Shown: in pieces, positions 37,355 through 49,078 of the stretch | Numbering within the stretch: the stretch's first letter is position 1 | Layout of the letters: each line of letters starts with the position of its first letter | Translations under genes and position numbers: made by a program | Source of the DNA: Copromyces sp. CBS 386.78 | Taxonomy: Eukaryota > Ascomycota > Sordariomycetes > Sordariales > Sordariaceae | Assembly: GCA_030685235.1 (NCBI GenBank) | Contig: MU839127.1 | Span: 248,001 to 312,000, forward strand | Length of the DNA stretch: 64,000 nucleotides | Reading direction: 5' to 3' | The notes under the pieces: model-generated | Seen by the model: only the letters and a program-made list of their open reading frames with translations | What the model was told of the DNA's origin: nothing | Databases searched by the model: none

Positions 37355-40300
37355 TTAGAGGGCATAGGGGTTGAGCGAGCGGATAGTGAGACACCTGAGA
37401 GTTTGGTTAGCTGTGCATGATTTAAAGGGAGACGGGATATAGAACTTACGGTGGGCTCTTGCTGAGATCAGTCTTGAGAATGACGGGCACACGGGTCATC
37501 TCCGTCACATCCTGAATGTACTCGCCACCCTCATCGCGGAGCTTGAAGAGCTTCAAGTACTTCTCCTTGTTGGTCAAGCGAGCCTCCGGCGCTTCACCGA
37601 CGGGCACCTTCGAGTCAGACCGGGTACGGTGGAGGGCACCGACAGCCTCAGCCGCAGACTGAGTAGGCGAGCCAGGCACGCTCTGAGTCGGGCGCTCCGC
37701 AAGAGATGCGCCGGCCATGGCCTCGGTGATATCAGAGGCGTTGTCCTCGATGTCATCATCATCCTCGAACAGGGCGTCAACATCATCTTGGGAGACGGTA
37801 CCAGTCTCAATCTGTTTGCGTGCAGCCTCCTCGCGCTCCTTCTTGGCGCGTTCGGCCTCCTCAGCCTGACGAGCCGCAGCGAGAGCATTAGAGATGCGCT
37901 GAGAAGCAGCGGCCTTGGGACGCTCATCTTCAGGGACATAGGCAGAGCTGGGAACACCCTTCTCCCAGTAAAGTTCAAGAACTCTCTTCTCCTTTCTGAA
38001 CTCGGCCTTCTTCAGAGGAAGCTGATCGCAATGGACGCGCTTCTCAAAGCCCCATTCAGGAATGAGAACGTCGAAGGCAGACTCGTACACACAGATGACG
38101 ATACCCTCGCTAATAAGGTCGCCATTGACCTCCTGGCGCTTCTTATCCATAGTACGGCAGGACTCAATGTGAACGCTCTGTTCCTGAGCATTTTGAGCTG
38201 AGTCTTTCTTGGTGTTGCAAGCCTCGACGGTTTTGACAAGGTTCTCCAAATCCTCGGTATATTCAATCTTTCCATCGGAAAGGACAGCCTCAAGTTGACG
38301 ATGGACAATGATGTCGGCGTAGCGCCTGGTGGGGTAAGTGAAATGAGTGTAGAGGGGCAAGTTCAAGGCATAGTGAGGCCAAAGGAGACTGGCAGTCTTG
38401 CCAGCAATGAAGTACTTGGCGCGCTGCATGGACTTGACGAGGAGGGTCTCCATACCCTTCCTGATGTCGGAGTCGTCAATCTTGAACAGGCTGTTCTGTA
38501 GGGTACCGCTGCTAGTAGCGTCAATATCATAGCCCAGAGCAGTCATACGGTCAACGATAGTTTGCAGACGGCGGGAGTTGGGAGCAGACTGTCTGCGCAG
38601 AAGAGCTTTCTCGGGAAGACCCTGCGCTAGGCGCTGGGCAACATAAGTGTTGGCCTTGTGCATAAGTTCCTCAACGAGTTCGGTGGCCTGGCTAGATTCG
38701 AAAATGTTGTGCTTAGGCGGGATGTTCTCATCGTCAAGCTGCTGAAGGAGACGCAGAGGCGCAATGGGCTCGCCGCCGGCGCCCAAGCGAGCCTCGCGGA
38801 ACTTCTGAGCGACAGCGTTGAGAATCTGGATATCCAGAGCCTTCACAGTTTGATGGGAGAATCCACTGCTACCGGAAATGGCTTCATCCATCTGGTTAAG
38901 CGACACCTTTCCACCGCTCTTGACGATACCCTTTCCAATCCAGGTGTCGCCTTCAGCCACAGCGCCAGTCTGGGGGTTGACGTGGAACACAACGCTGAAG
39001 GTCAAACGATCCTGTTCGGGAGTGAGGGTGCAAAGCTCGCTCGACAGTTTGGGGGGAAGGAGGGCACAGAAGCGGTTAACGAGATGGACCGCAGTGCCGC
39101 GCTTCTTGGCTTCACGGTCAACGAGTGAGCCGGGCTTAACAAAGTGGGCGACATCGGGAATGTGAATACCGATCTCAATCTTGCCGTCAGGCAACTGCTT
39201 GAAATGAACACCGTTGCCAAGCTCGACAGAGCCATCCAACTCAACAGTGAACACATTCTCGCCACGGAAGTCACGGCGAGTGGCAAGAGCAGCTTGGTCC
39301 TCGCTTTCAAGTGACCAGTCTTGCTGGCTGACGTTGCGCAAAACGGCCTCGGCAAACTCGTCGGACGCGAAGTTGTTGTCACGAAGGAGGGCATCGGTCT
39401 CAACCTTAAGATCACCCATCTTGCCCAGCTTCTCAACGAGGGTACCAAAGGGATGCAGAGAAGTGATGGGCCAGCGCTTGATGCAAGCCACGAAAATCTG
39501 GTCCGCATAGTCCTGATGCTTCTCCACGAAGTCCTTGGGCGCTTGCTCGGTAGGGATGGCAATCAGAGGAACACGCTTGTCCGTAGGCTTGAACCAAACG
39601 ATCTTGGGCTTCTCGTGGGAGCGCGAGTCTTGTTGGCGACCATTGCCGCCGTCTCTCGCAGCGCGTTCAGCTTCCTGCTTCTCCTTGGTAGCCTGGCTGC
39701 TCGGGCGAAGCAGACCCAAGGTACCAGAGAACATCTGGCCTGGAACACGCTCGATGACGGCGACGATGTGACCAGCGAAGAGCGGTTGCTGCTCATCATT
39801 GATCTCCTCTTCCTCGACCAAAAGAAGACTCTGACCTTCGACCTCGACGTCGTCGTTCTTCTTCTGGGTAGGACGCTGTCTGAGACTGCCACGGCGGCGG
39901 AGTCCTCCCTCAGCGTTGCCGTTGTCGTCACCAGTATTTTGGCCTCCACTAATGGAGCCGGAACGAGTGTCGGTAATATCCTTGCGCTTCTTCTTTTCTT
40001 CCTTCTCACGCTTTTGCGCCCACACTTCACCAACATCCAACAGCTCGACCGCAACGAGATCACCTTCGAGAGCACGGTTGCGGTCCTTGCTGCCGCAAAT
40101 GAAAATGTCGGCGGGAAGCAAGCCATCCTGGGTCGAGACATAGGCATCGCTTCTGTTCTTCTTGTTCACGCGAAGAATACCAGAAACGAGCTGGCCGTTA
40201 CCCAAGAGGGCAGGAAGAGTGGCCTGGGGAAGGTAAGGAGTGAAAAGCGTCTTGCGCTGTTGTTGCTGGCTTTGCTGACCAGGAGCAGCCATTTGAGGGG

Positions 40301-41710
40301 CGTGCTGGCTGGCGGCAAGACCAGTAAGTGGCTGGCCATTCATCTGAGCGAGCTGAAGAGCTTGAAGCTGGTTGAGCTGCATCGGGTTGAGTTGCTGGCC
40401 AGGGAAAACCTGAGGCATCATCATCTGGCCAGGGAATTGGACCAGCTGAGGTTGTCCAGGGTACTGGAAGGATCCAATCGAGGAGATGGACTGGCTCACT
40501 GAGCCACGGCTGCGATGACCGGGCTGGAAGCCCTGGTTCTGAGGAAGGGCAGCGGTCTGGTCCTGAGCCTGGTTCTGGTTCTGGTTCCTCCAGTTGCCGT
40601 CGAAGTTGCGGGAACCAGTGCGGGCATGGCCACCACCAGGACCGCGGCGAGAGAAGTCGCTGCCTTGGCCCATAGAGTCGGTAGAGAAATGGCCTCCGCG
40701 ACCACCACGGCCATTGGCGCCAACAGCCATGCTCTGGCTCCTACCATGGCCGCCACGGCCACCACGGAAGGACGATCCCTGAGCTATCTGGCCCTCAGCC
40801 GGAGCAGGAGTAGCGCTCGGGGTGGTCTTGGCATCATCCTCAGACTTCTCGGAGGAGCCAGAGGCAGGAGCAGCAGGGAACTGAAAGGTAGAGGTCGTGC
40901 GCTTCTGTTGGGCGATCTCGGCAGCCTTCTTGGCATCGGCCAAGGCCAAGGAATGTCTTCTCTGGTGGCCACCGCCGGAACCGCCACGACCGCCACGACC
41001 GCCGGTGCTGTTCTCTCGAGCGTGGCCCTGGGTAGGATCCTGGAAGTTGCCGAACGTCGAACCAGAGGCGCCGGCAGAGGGAGCAGGCGGCGGCCCCCCC
41101 ATGCCCATGTTTGGAATGGCCGACTGATTACGGCGATGTGAGAGTGGTTGTGTAGGAGGAGCCAGGGACGGCTGCTGCTGGAGCTGAACCGGGAACTGGA
41201 AGCCCGCCTGGGGCGCCAAACCAGCAATGGGCTGGAAGTTGGGAAATCCGCCAGGGCCCAGGGGCTGGGTGGCCGGAAGCATACCGAGGTTGGCATATTG
41301 AGCTGTAATCTGCTGTTGCTGCTGCTGGAGGAGTTCGATCTGCTGCTGGATGGCAAGCTGTTCCACTGCACGGAGAAGAATATCCAGTTAGTACGCTACG
41401 GCATTGAGGGGTGGTGAGGGGTTACAGAAGGATATAAGGTAGGAACGCGAAGGAGTCAGGGGTATTATCATTGGCGCTTGAAGCTTTTCGCCACGTCCAA
41501 GAAGGGTTCAGTGCAAGAGCGGTAGAGGGGGCCCGCAATAGTACACGATGACAATGGCGATGACAATAGCAAAACTTAAAACATACTGTTCGTGTTCGTG
41601 AACATACTCATCAACGGGGTCAGCTCCGAGGGGCTTCTTCGATGGGCGATATGGAGCCGTCGGCCGGCGGGGCCAGGGACGCCTCCTTGAGGCTGCTGTT
41701 GCTGGTCCAT
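37355..41710 (-). CDS. gul-1: GUL-1, SSD1-family RNA-binding protein (inactive RNase II fold)
   Basis: Exons (minus) 41710-41608, 41365-37450 and 37394-37355 give 1352 aa. Exon 1 encodes RRLHIAHRRSPSELTPLM and joins MEQLAIQQQIELLQQ, the hallmark SSD1 N-terminus. The last exon has 12 codons (CLTIRSLNPYAL) after a perfect GTAAGT donor. Order: a Gln/Gly/Arg-rich disordered region with RGG-like blocks (~1-390), cold-shock domain 1 (LPALLGNGQLVSGILRVN, ~415), cold-shock domain 2 (LFAGHIVAVIERVPGQMFSG), the RNB fold (VGIHIPDVAHF-like IEIGIHIPDVAHFVKPG, then FTYPTRRYADIIVHRQL), and a C-terminal OB-like region. The catalytic Asp cluster of RNase II is missing, as in SSD1. It binds mRNAs for cell-wall proteins and acts with the COT-1/NDR kinase pathway. 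Confidence 0.96.
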
Positions 41711-42673
41711 GATGCACGAGTTTGTTGAGATGGACAGGTGCTGATAACTCGGGTGATCCAGGCAGAAAAAGGTGCACGTCGAGTGCGAATGCAAGGCGAA
41801 TTCGGCGTTGGAAACTAAAGCGTGTGAAGAACTAAGAGCACGAGTCGAGTCGGGATCGAATCGAGGCGTAGTCGACCGACCTGAGACGAGGCGGTTATTG
41901 AGCCGTGTTTATCTTTTTTGTGTGGCCGGATTGCCGTTGCGATGCATCAGATGCGATGAATGGAGTTGCGGTATGTTTGGTTGCGGTGCGGAGACGTCGC
42001 CCCAAGGACAGTTTTGTTTCGCAGTAAAGCGGATTGGATGAATTTGAAATCGAGTTCAAAGAGGTTTATAATGAGAGATGGAAAAGTTGCTACGAGGGAG
42101 TGTAGAGATAAGGGAGGGAGGTGTCCGGCTTTGCGAGTTGACTTTGAAGCTAGAGGGAAGCCTGAAGCTGATGCGGGTTGAGGTTCGTGGGGAGGAAAAG
42201 GGAAAGGAGAGTGCAGGAGGAGGGAGTTGGAGGTGGTGGAAGGTGGAAGAGGAGGAAAGAGGTTCGGTGCTATAGGATGTCAGGAGGACTGGACCTTGGA
42301 CCTGGGAGGAGCATTGGAGGAGGAGCTCTTCAGCACCGAAGCGGGCAGTCAGCGTTCGAAAGGAACCCGAAAGGTCAAGGTCCATAGGCCGGCATCCTGT
42401 CTTGCACCAGGCTGCTACTGTGACGAACTGATGCGTGAGAACGACGCAGCAGTCCTAGAGGTACTGAGGTGAGGGAGGTCCGTCCCTCCTTGGAGGCGCA
42501 TACACGGTGCGGCGGCGGCGGCGGGCGGTCGGGTCAGGCAGGCATCTCTTCCCGCTTGCACCTATCAGCGCCGGTGGGCAGCCCGCTGCAGTGGTCTACC
42601 AAATAGCGGGCAGTCGAGAACCACCACGGCGCTCCACTAGCAGCAGCTACTTCGCTCCAGCCGCTGAAAGGTC
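41711..42673. other. gul-1 upstream region and leader
   Basis: On the minus strand this is strongly pyrimidine-rich (CTCCTCC type, around 42180-42320), consistent with the promoter and long leader of gul-1. On the plus strand it makes a spurious Gly/Arg/Glu-rich frame. I see no gene. Confidence 0.5.
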
Positions 42674-42681
42674 GCCCCCAG
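42674..42681 (+). repeat. Target-site duplication, left copy
   Basis: GCCCCCAG directly abuts the left end of the hAT-like element and is repeated exactly at 43398-43405. Confidence 0.75.
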
Positions 42682-43397
42682 TTATCTCAGTGCTCAGACC
42701 TACTTTCTTTTTTGGGCAGGGGGAAAGGGCGCGTACATTGAATCTTTCCAATATTTCCAGATTGTAGTCCGTGCATCGTTTCTTTCATTGTATTTGACGG
42801 TATTGACTGAGAACGTCTAAAAAAGAGGTCTGAGTTCTCGATGCGCTCCCCATAGTAATCGACAAACAAATACCCAAAATCCATGCAAAAATTTGACTTC
42901 ACTTCCAGATAGCCACATCACTACAAGACATATTAGCGAATACAAATATGCACAGAGGTAGAGAATTTCAATGCGGTTATCATGGTGTAATTCGTTTTCT
43001 GTCAATGTGCTTAAAAGTGTAACTTCTAGCGTCGAGGGGGTGAAAACGATAATTATCGGAAAATAGGTCGCGACCATGGTGCTTAATATTGGCACTTTTC
43101 TTTATCCCACCTTCCTGAAAATTTCTATGTATGATCTGTAAGGCATTCTTAAGCTCCGGGTGCATTTATTTTGGTGGTACGACAAGATTTGGTAGAGTTA
43201 TAAGGTAGTGATGTTGAGGTTGGTGATGTTGGAAATCTGGGTATTATTTTGTCGATTGTTAGGGAGGCTGCATCGAGAACTCAGACCTCTTGGGGCGCAT
43301 GCCAAAAATATTACCCAAAACAGTAATTACGGCATTTAATCAATAAAATCTGGTCCGTGCGTAACGCCCCGAATTAGAGGTCTGAGCGCTGAGATAA
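42682..43397. mobile_element. Non-autonomous hAT-like DNA transposon (716 bp)
   Basis: The ends are inverted repeats of 20 nt with one mismatch (TTATCTCAGYGCTCAGACCT at 42682-42701 and its reverse complement at 43378-43397), flanked by an exact 8-bp direct repeat GCCCCCAG. An 8-bp duplication is characteristic of hAT-type transposition. A second, perfect 22-nt inverted pair lies inside (42823-42844 and 43270-43291) and shares AGGTCTGAG with the ends, so each half can also fold on itself. The interior is AT-rich compared with its flanks and encodes no recognisable transposase. The superfamily assignment rests on the duplication length alone. Confidence 0.75.
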
Positions 43398-43405
43398 GCC
43401 CCCAG
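43398..43405 (+). repeat. Target-site duplication, right copy
   Basis: GCCCCCAG directly follows the right end of the element. Confidence 0.75.
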
Positions 43406-45060
43406 TGTTAGTAGCGCCAGGGTGCAAGTGCGCAGGGTGTTACTTTAGTACCTCTAGGGTGCACCGGATACACCATGTGCGCGACACACCGTGTGCACCT
43501 CTTACAACCCAATGAAGCAACTGAACCTTTGAGCCCCTTTTATAAACCCGTTTCGTTTCCTCGCCTTGGTTTAAAAATAAGTCTAGACTTACAACACATA
43601 CATGGCATACCCTCACGACTCTCTATTCAGCAGCAAAGAGCTTCGAAGAGTCGATGTCGCGACGGGAGCGTCCGGGGGAAGCTCTCTTGAACGCCAGTGG
43701 GGAAACGGTTCCTCAGCACACTCGGGAAAGTCGCGAATCACAAATGGCAGAAGTGGACAACTCGTTAATCGTCTTTACCCCATACCTCATTTAGTTTAGA
43801 TTCAGGATATCTCAAACATGGCGTATGCTGGGCGATGCTTCCCTGTCACAAATGTGTCTTCACAGGAACGGGGACGACAAACTCGACATGTAATCGAGGA
43901 TACGTGCTCAGACATCTCTCGAGAGAAAGTCAATGGTGGTCGGAAAGGGGATCGCCAACCTATGTCATGATGTACCGGGCATCACTGGAAAAGGTGGACT
44001 GGCCTTGCTGGCGTAACAGGGAAGACGTCAATGATGATGGTGATACCCGAACCCTTGCTCGACGTGAGTACACCGCATAAGACGACAGCCGTGTCTCCCG
44101 TCTCAGAAGCTCCGGCAACCTTCTTTCGAATCTGTATCTTAATCACAGTACAGTTATCTAAAGCTGTTGAAGATCATACACGGCTGCCTGCGGGAACTGA
44201 TGGGGTGGCTACCTATCTACACACACACACAAAGGCCACACAACCCGGCCCTCTGTCGTCGATGTTTGTTGTGCTCAGCTCCAACGAATGAGGACAACCT
44301 ACAGAGACCTGCAATGAAAAGCTGTTTCCCTGATTTCATCACACATCTTGCATTGAAGTTCGTTTGAGATGTTACTCAAGCGTTGCCTTACCTTAGCTTC
44401 GTATGTAGGTACATACGACGGCGGCTCTGGATGTTGATGCCTTCGAAGCTCTTTCTCCTGAACGTGGTCGTCAAGTCTTCCAAAACTCGACCCCACCCAC
44501 AACTTTACAACGAGCTTTCTCATCATCATCAGGACGTAGTCTGAGGTGGAAGCCTGGGGACCCAGAGACATTTCAGCGTAACACAATATAAGCTGACATC
44601 TCAAAGTTGGTTATTATACCAACGCCGCTTTGTAGGTGGCGTGTAGGGTCTTCTCGACAACAATGGAACAAGGTTAGGGTTCGGGTTGGTTTATAAAAAA
44701 AGGTACCACTTCCATCCGTTCTCCCCCACCAAGAAGCGGCTGCCAGGAAGTCTACAGGCCGCTAACCGCACACCCGACAGTAAGGACTAGAGCCTGCACC
44801 CGTAGGGTGTACTTATTGGTATTTGAATTCGCGACGCGCGCATACTCCAACTCCATTTGATAGTATCCATACATACCTTACATACCCTAGCCCTCCGTAA
44901 CTGTCAAGCCGAAGACAAAACCGGACGATTACCTCAACTTCTTCCATTCCTTAGCGAAACAGCGATATATCTTCCTGACTTCCCTTAGTGTACGACCAAT
45001 TCGGCAATTGCTACGGGTACTAGGGCTTGTCAAGCAGCAGCGCATCCAACCACCTACAGG
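43406..45060. other. Intergenic region, transposon to GLE1
   Basis: No gene is supportable. Short CA repeats lie near 44218-44232. The part just before 45061 is probably the GLE1 promoter and leader. Confidence 0.5.
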
Positions 45061-46755
45061 ATGGCTGGCTCGTCCCCCGCTCGCCCAAACGGCAACCAGT
45101 GGGCAAGCCCGTCCTCGCGATCAGTCATATCCGACATTCTAGCTGGCGACCGCAATTCCGAGGCCCGACATAGACTTCTGATTGAGGCAGCAAGGAGGGA
45201 ACATGAGCGTGTGCGCGAGGAGGCCGAGAGGGTGTACCAGGAACACCTCTTAAGGGCAGAGCAAGAACGTCTGATCGAGGAGCGGAAGAAAGAGGAGGAA
45301 AGGATACGACAAGAAGAACAGCTTGCTGCTGAGCGAAGGAAGCTCAATGCTCTCAAGGCGAAGAAGGTCGAAATCCCGCCCGTCCTGCCCGACCCCGAGC
45401 CAGTAAAGGCACCACCTCCAGCCCCGAAGCCTGCCCCAACACCAACCCCATCACAACCACCCGTGACTCAAGTCAATGGCAGTTCACTTTTTGGAAAGAC
45501 ACCCAATACACAGCCAGCGTCTGCACCAACTGCGCCGAAGGGTTTTGGAGGGTTTGGACAGACACCAACAAGTGCGCAACCTGCCACTGCTGCCCTGAAG
45601 CAAACAACGCCTACAGTTGCAGCCTCCTCTTCACCTGCGATCAACAACTTGTTCGGGAACAATACCCAGGTCAATGGAGTCATCACGTCCGCGGCCGTTG
45701 CTAAACCACCAGCACCAGCGCCCGCCCAGCAAGGACCCGACCGCCTGACAGTCATTCACAAAAACCTGAAGGGGTTGCGGAAATCAATGTTGGATCAAGC
45801 AAAAGCGAACCCGGCGCTCAAGTCTCGCATGGGAGATATGCGCCGAGAGATCAGGAAGTGTGTTGGACAACTCACGGGAGGCGGCGCAGGAGTCAACCGT
45901 CAACAGGTACTGATACCAGACTGACCCTATTCTCAGGCTTCTTACATGGACCATGCTAATCGGACACAACGACAGAACAATACAATCGCTGCTCTGCTAC
46001 GCGAGGCGCTCGAAAACCGCGTACAGTCTCAGCTCGTTGACCCGAATACCTTCCTCGTCGAACCACGAGCCCCGGTCCAAGGGCCTACCGACAACGATCC
46101 ACAGATCCCGTCACTATTTATTTACCTACTGAACGTTTTCGCCAAGGCCACCATATCCCAGTTCATCAACGAAGGCGGTCCGCGCCCAGAGACAGCCGAT
46201 CCCGTGGGCGTCTGTATCGCCGCCGTATTTTCCGACCCGGCGTTCGCATGGCGCGGGGCTTCCATGATCGACATCCTTCTCGCCAAGTTCCGCATCGTCT
46301 GCCCCGTCCTCTGGGGTTACAGAGGCAGCGAGAAGACAGAGCAAGGACGCGCCAGGATAGGATGGTGGAGGGACAACGGAAGATGGGTTACAGAACAGGC
46401 ACATTTTGACCGCATGACGGGTCTCGGTGCCGGCTTTGCCGCGATATCGTTGCGAAACTTTGGCTCGTCCAAGAAGCAGAACCCATACCCACCACGACAT
46501 TACTGGGCGGCCATGGCGAAGATCGTCAACACCCCTTCAGCAGAGATATCCAACACCCAGTGTGTGGTTCTGAAAGCGATGATCCAGAACTACGAGGAGA
46601 AGTTTATCCACGCGTATGGAACCGCTGCTCTTGCGGCGTTGAGGACAGCGCTTGTCGAGTTCCCTGCTCGGGCGCCGGTCAAGTCCAGTGCTGTCAATTC
46701 GTTGCAGGTTGTCTATGACCTGCTCAGGAAGAGTACTGGACTTGTTCTTGGATAA
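45061..46755 (+). CDS. gle1: GLE1, mRNA export factor at the nuclear pore
   Basis: Exons 45061-45906 and 45976-46755 give 541 aa; the intron 45907-45975 (GTACTG donor, GACAG acceptor) is in phase 0. Gle1 with inositol hexakisphosphate activates the DEAD-box ATPase Dbp5 at the cytoplasmic face of the pore. A long charged coiled coil (~40-105, ARREHERVREEAERVYQEHL onward) is followed by a Pro/Thr/Gln-rich linker with three FG-type motifs (SSLFGK, GFGGFGQ, NNLFGN) and then the helical-repeat GLE1 domain (~235-535) with SLFIYLLNVFAKATISQF, VGVCIAAVFSDPAF, CPVLWGYRGSE and HYWAAMAKIVNTP. Length and order are normal for filamentous fungi. It is convergent with the SNARE gene. Confidence 0.95.
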
Positions 46756-47335
46756 GTGGTCGCGTAAGGAGTCAGGGACAAGGCTTGTTGTCCCACTCAC
46801 AAAGGAAAAGTCATATCAACGGCGTTCAGGATTTGATCATTTGAGGTTGTTAGCATCTTGGAAGGATAACGTCTGTCATATGCCGGTTTATAAAAAGCTT
46901 GGTGTTCTATCAGAAGAAGAGGCGGGGCTCCCTAGCGTATTTGACGCTTTCTGTTATATACCCAGCGTATCTACAATTAAGGGAGCGAAGCTCGTTGTAG
47001 GCAAACAGAAACAAAAACCTAAGTCTAGCACAGTAGCGCTTAGAGCGAGAGAGAGCTTTATATGGGCGAAGAATTGAGCATTTGCATGGCTCAAATATCC
47101 TTGCTGGCAACCGATGCCCGTGTGAAAGTCAGTCAAAGTAGCAACAACTGGCCATCGTAATGCTCCAATAGTTCATTATTGTATTACCGTATACCAGTCC
47201 ATCATAAAGCTGAATCAAACATCAATACACCCCCTTTAAACTCCTCTTGAACCAGCATAACCCAAAATGAAAATATCCCGCCTAACAACCAAGAAACATC
47301 CCCCGATCCTGCTTGCCCCAGCGCCAAAGCCCAGC
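46756..47335. other. Convergent 3' flanks, GLE1 and SNARE gene
   Basis: No gene. A patch at about 46880-47065 is richer in TA steps and AT than its surroundings and may be a decayed insertion; no ends or duplication could be fixed. Confidence 0.45.
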
Positions 47336-48186
47336 TCACAGAATCAATAACAAAACCAACAACATAATCAACACAAAGATCAACACGGCAATACAACAAC
47401 TGCTCAGCGTATCCTCATTGTGCCTCATCACATACGTCAGCTTCTGCATCCCCGTCTGCAACCTCCCCCCGACACGATCCGCCAAATCGTCCGCCACCTC
47501 CAACATCTCCCTCTGCTCCTCCAGCTCGCGGCCCATATCGTCCGCCTGCCTTCTCAGCAACCCGACCGTCTGAAACACCCCGTCCAGATGCTGGTCCTGC
47601 TCGCGCATCATCTGTAGCTGTTGCTGGTGCTCGAACTCGGCTGCGTAGTCGTCATCTTCGCCGGCGCCGGTGCCGTTTTCGCCGTCGGGGATGGCGAAGG
47701 AGGATGGGTCTGGTAATTGGTCTTTCGTGTTTTTGGATACGGCTTTTGAGGCAAGTTCCTGCCGCATATTCTCCACCTCGGCCCCGACGTCTTGCACGAG
47801 GCGCTTGCGCCGGTTCACTTCGTGCGCTGACAGGCCATATTGCGTGGGGTCGCGCTCGACGGCGTTGACAGATTCGACGAGGTCGGCAAGGTCTTCGGCG
47901 AGGGAGGAGAGGGCGGATTCGAGGTCGGAGCGGGCCGAGATTAGCTCGGGGGAGTCGGTGGATGAGGAGGACGAGCTGAAGAGGGAGCGGATGCGCAGGT
48001 AGGAGGTGAAGAGGGAGCGAGTGGATTGGAGTTGGGTTAGGACGTCCCTATTTTTTTTGAAGTTAGGTTAGTTGTCTGTTAACTTTGTGGCTGTTGGTGG
48101 TTTCACAGGTTGAGAAAAGGGGGCCGCGGGCGTTCATACTGTTGGACCTCAAGGAAGGGGTCCTCCTCGTTCGTGGAGGACATCAT
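47336..48186 (-). CDS. tlg1: Qc-SNARE of the syntaxin-6/TLG1 family
   Basis: Exons (minus) 48186-48140 and 48047-47336 give 252 aa; the donor is GTATGA and the acceptor AAATAG. The N-terminus has the syntaxin-6 signature DPFLEVQQDVLTQLQSTRSLF, which is created only by the splice. The SNARE motif (~175-235) is HLDGVFQTVGLLRRQADDMG followed by ELEEQREML, with Gln at the ionic zero layer. It ends in a tail-anchor membrane segment (CCIAVLIFVLIMLLVLLLIL). The expected role is endosome-to-Golgi and late Golgi fusion. Two adjacent ATG codons are possible starts; I chose the first. As a tail-anchored protein it is a plausible client of the GET pathway gene in this window. Confidence 0.9.
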
Positions 48187-49078
48187 CGCGCTGCTACGAA
48201 GACGAGGAGGAGTAAAGTGTAAGCATCGGTTGTCGGTCGCATCAATCGACAGGCGCCGGCCCTTTGTCCAGTTCAAAGTCGAGGTTCGAGATTCACTGCA
48301 TCAGGGATTGGGGAAAGTCGTGGTATAGTAAGATGTTCTTCTATTGTGTTTAATTATTCGGGAAGGCTAGGTAGAATGACGTTGCGGCCGGCAGGGTCCA
48401 CGATCTCGGCGAGACACACTGCTAGCGGGCGCTGTGCATGCAAACGCGCCCCAGACTGACACCCCATTTCGGTTCTAGGGGTGAGTCTAAAAAGCACTTG
48501 TGGTTCTGGACCCGCCGTCGGCTTGGCGTGCGGCACCTCCACTCTTTGGCTGCCCCGCTTCTGCAACGATGCAGCTCCCGCTGGTCTGAGGGCAATCGCA
48601 ACCGCTATGAACGAATCCAATGCTTTCCAGGGGCTCTTGTCCGACTGAATGGTGACTGCTTGAGGTGCCCCTGTTGTTTTGAGGGGAAAATGTGAGCCCC
48701 TTGTCTGACCCCAACGTGGAATTGGCCACTGCGGGCAGACGTCTGGCACAGGAACAAACACCAAAAAGTGCAAAGGAACGAGGAGGTTGGCGGAGGATGC
48801 GCGCTTGTCGGTCCGGCTGTCAAGTGTTTGGTTCCAGCTGGAGGTTCCCCAGTCGCGCGGGACAGTGGAGGGTAGCTCGCCCGATTTGGTAGGTGAAACG
48901 TAGCTTCAACGGAGCCGGGGACCGAGAGAGTCCTAGTCTACCTAGTATAGGCGCATTGTTCCTAGGTTTTTCTTCTCTTTTTCCTCTTCTTCTTCTTCTT
49001 CTTTTCATCCACTCTTTGACTTGGGTCAGGTCGTTATCTTTTCCCATTTCATCCCAAACCATCGTAAACACAGTCAAG
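48187..49078. other. Divergent region, SNARE gene and cyclophilin
   Basis: Shared upstream DNA of two divergent genes. TCTTCTTCTTC pyrimidine sequence just before 49010 is typical of a strong fungal promoter or leader. I see no gene inside. Confidence 0.5.

Noticed and set aside
39321..40502. 393-codon open frame antisense to gul-1
   Set aside because: It lies wholly within a conserved SSD1 exon and has no homology or splice structure of its own.
42687..43095. Short frames inside the hAT-like element as a transposase
   Set aside because: They are under 100 codons, AT-driven and show no hAT dimerisation or catalytic motif.
44410..44425. ACATACGAC, like the start of a Neurospora 5S rRNA gene
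   Set aside because: The match ends after nine bases and the internal control region is absent.
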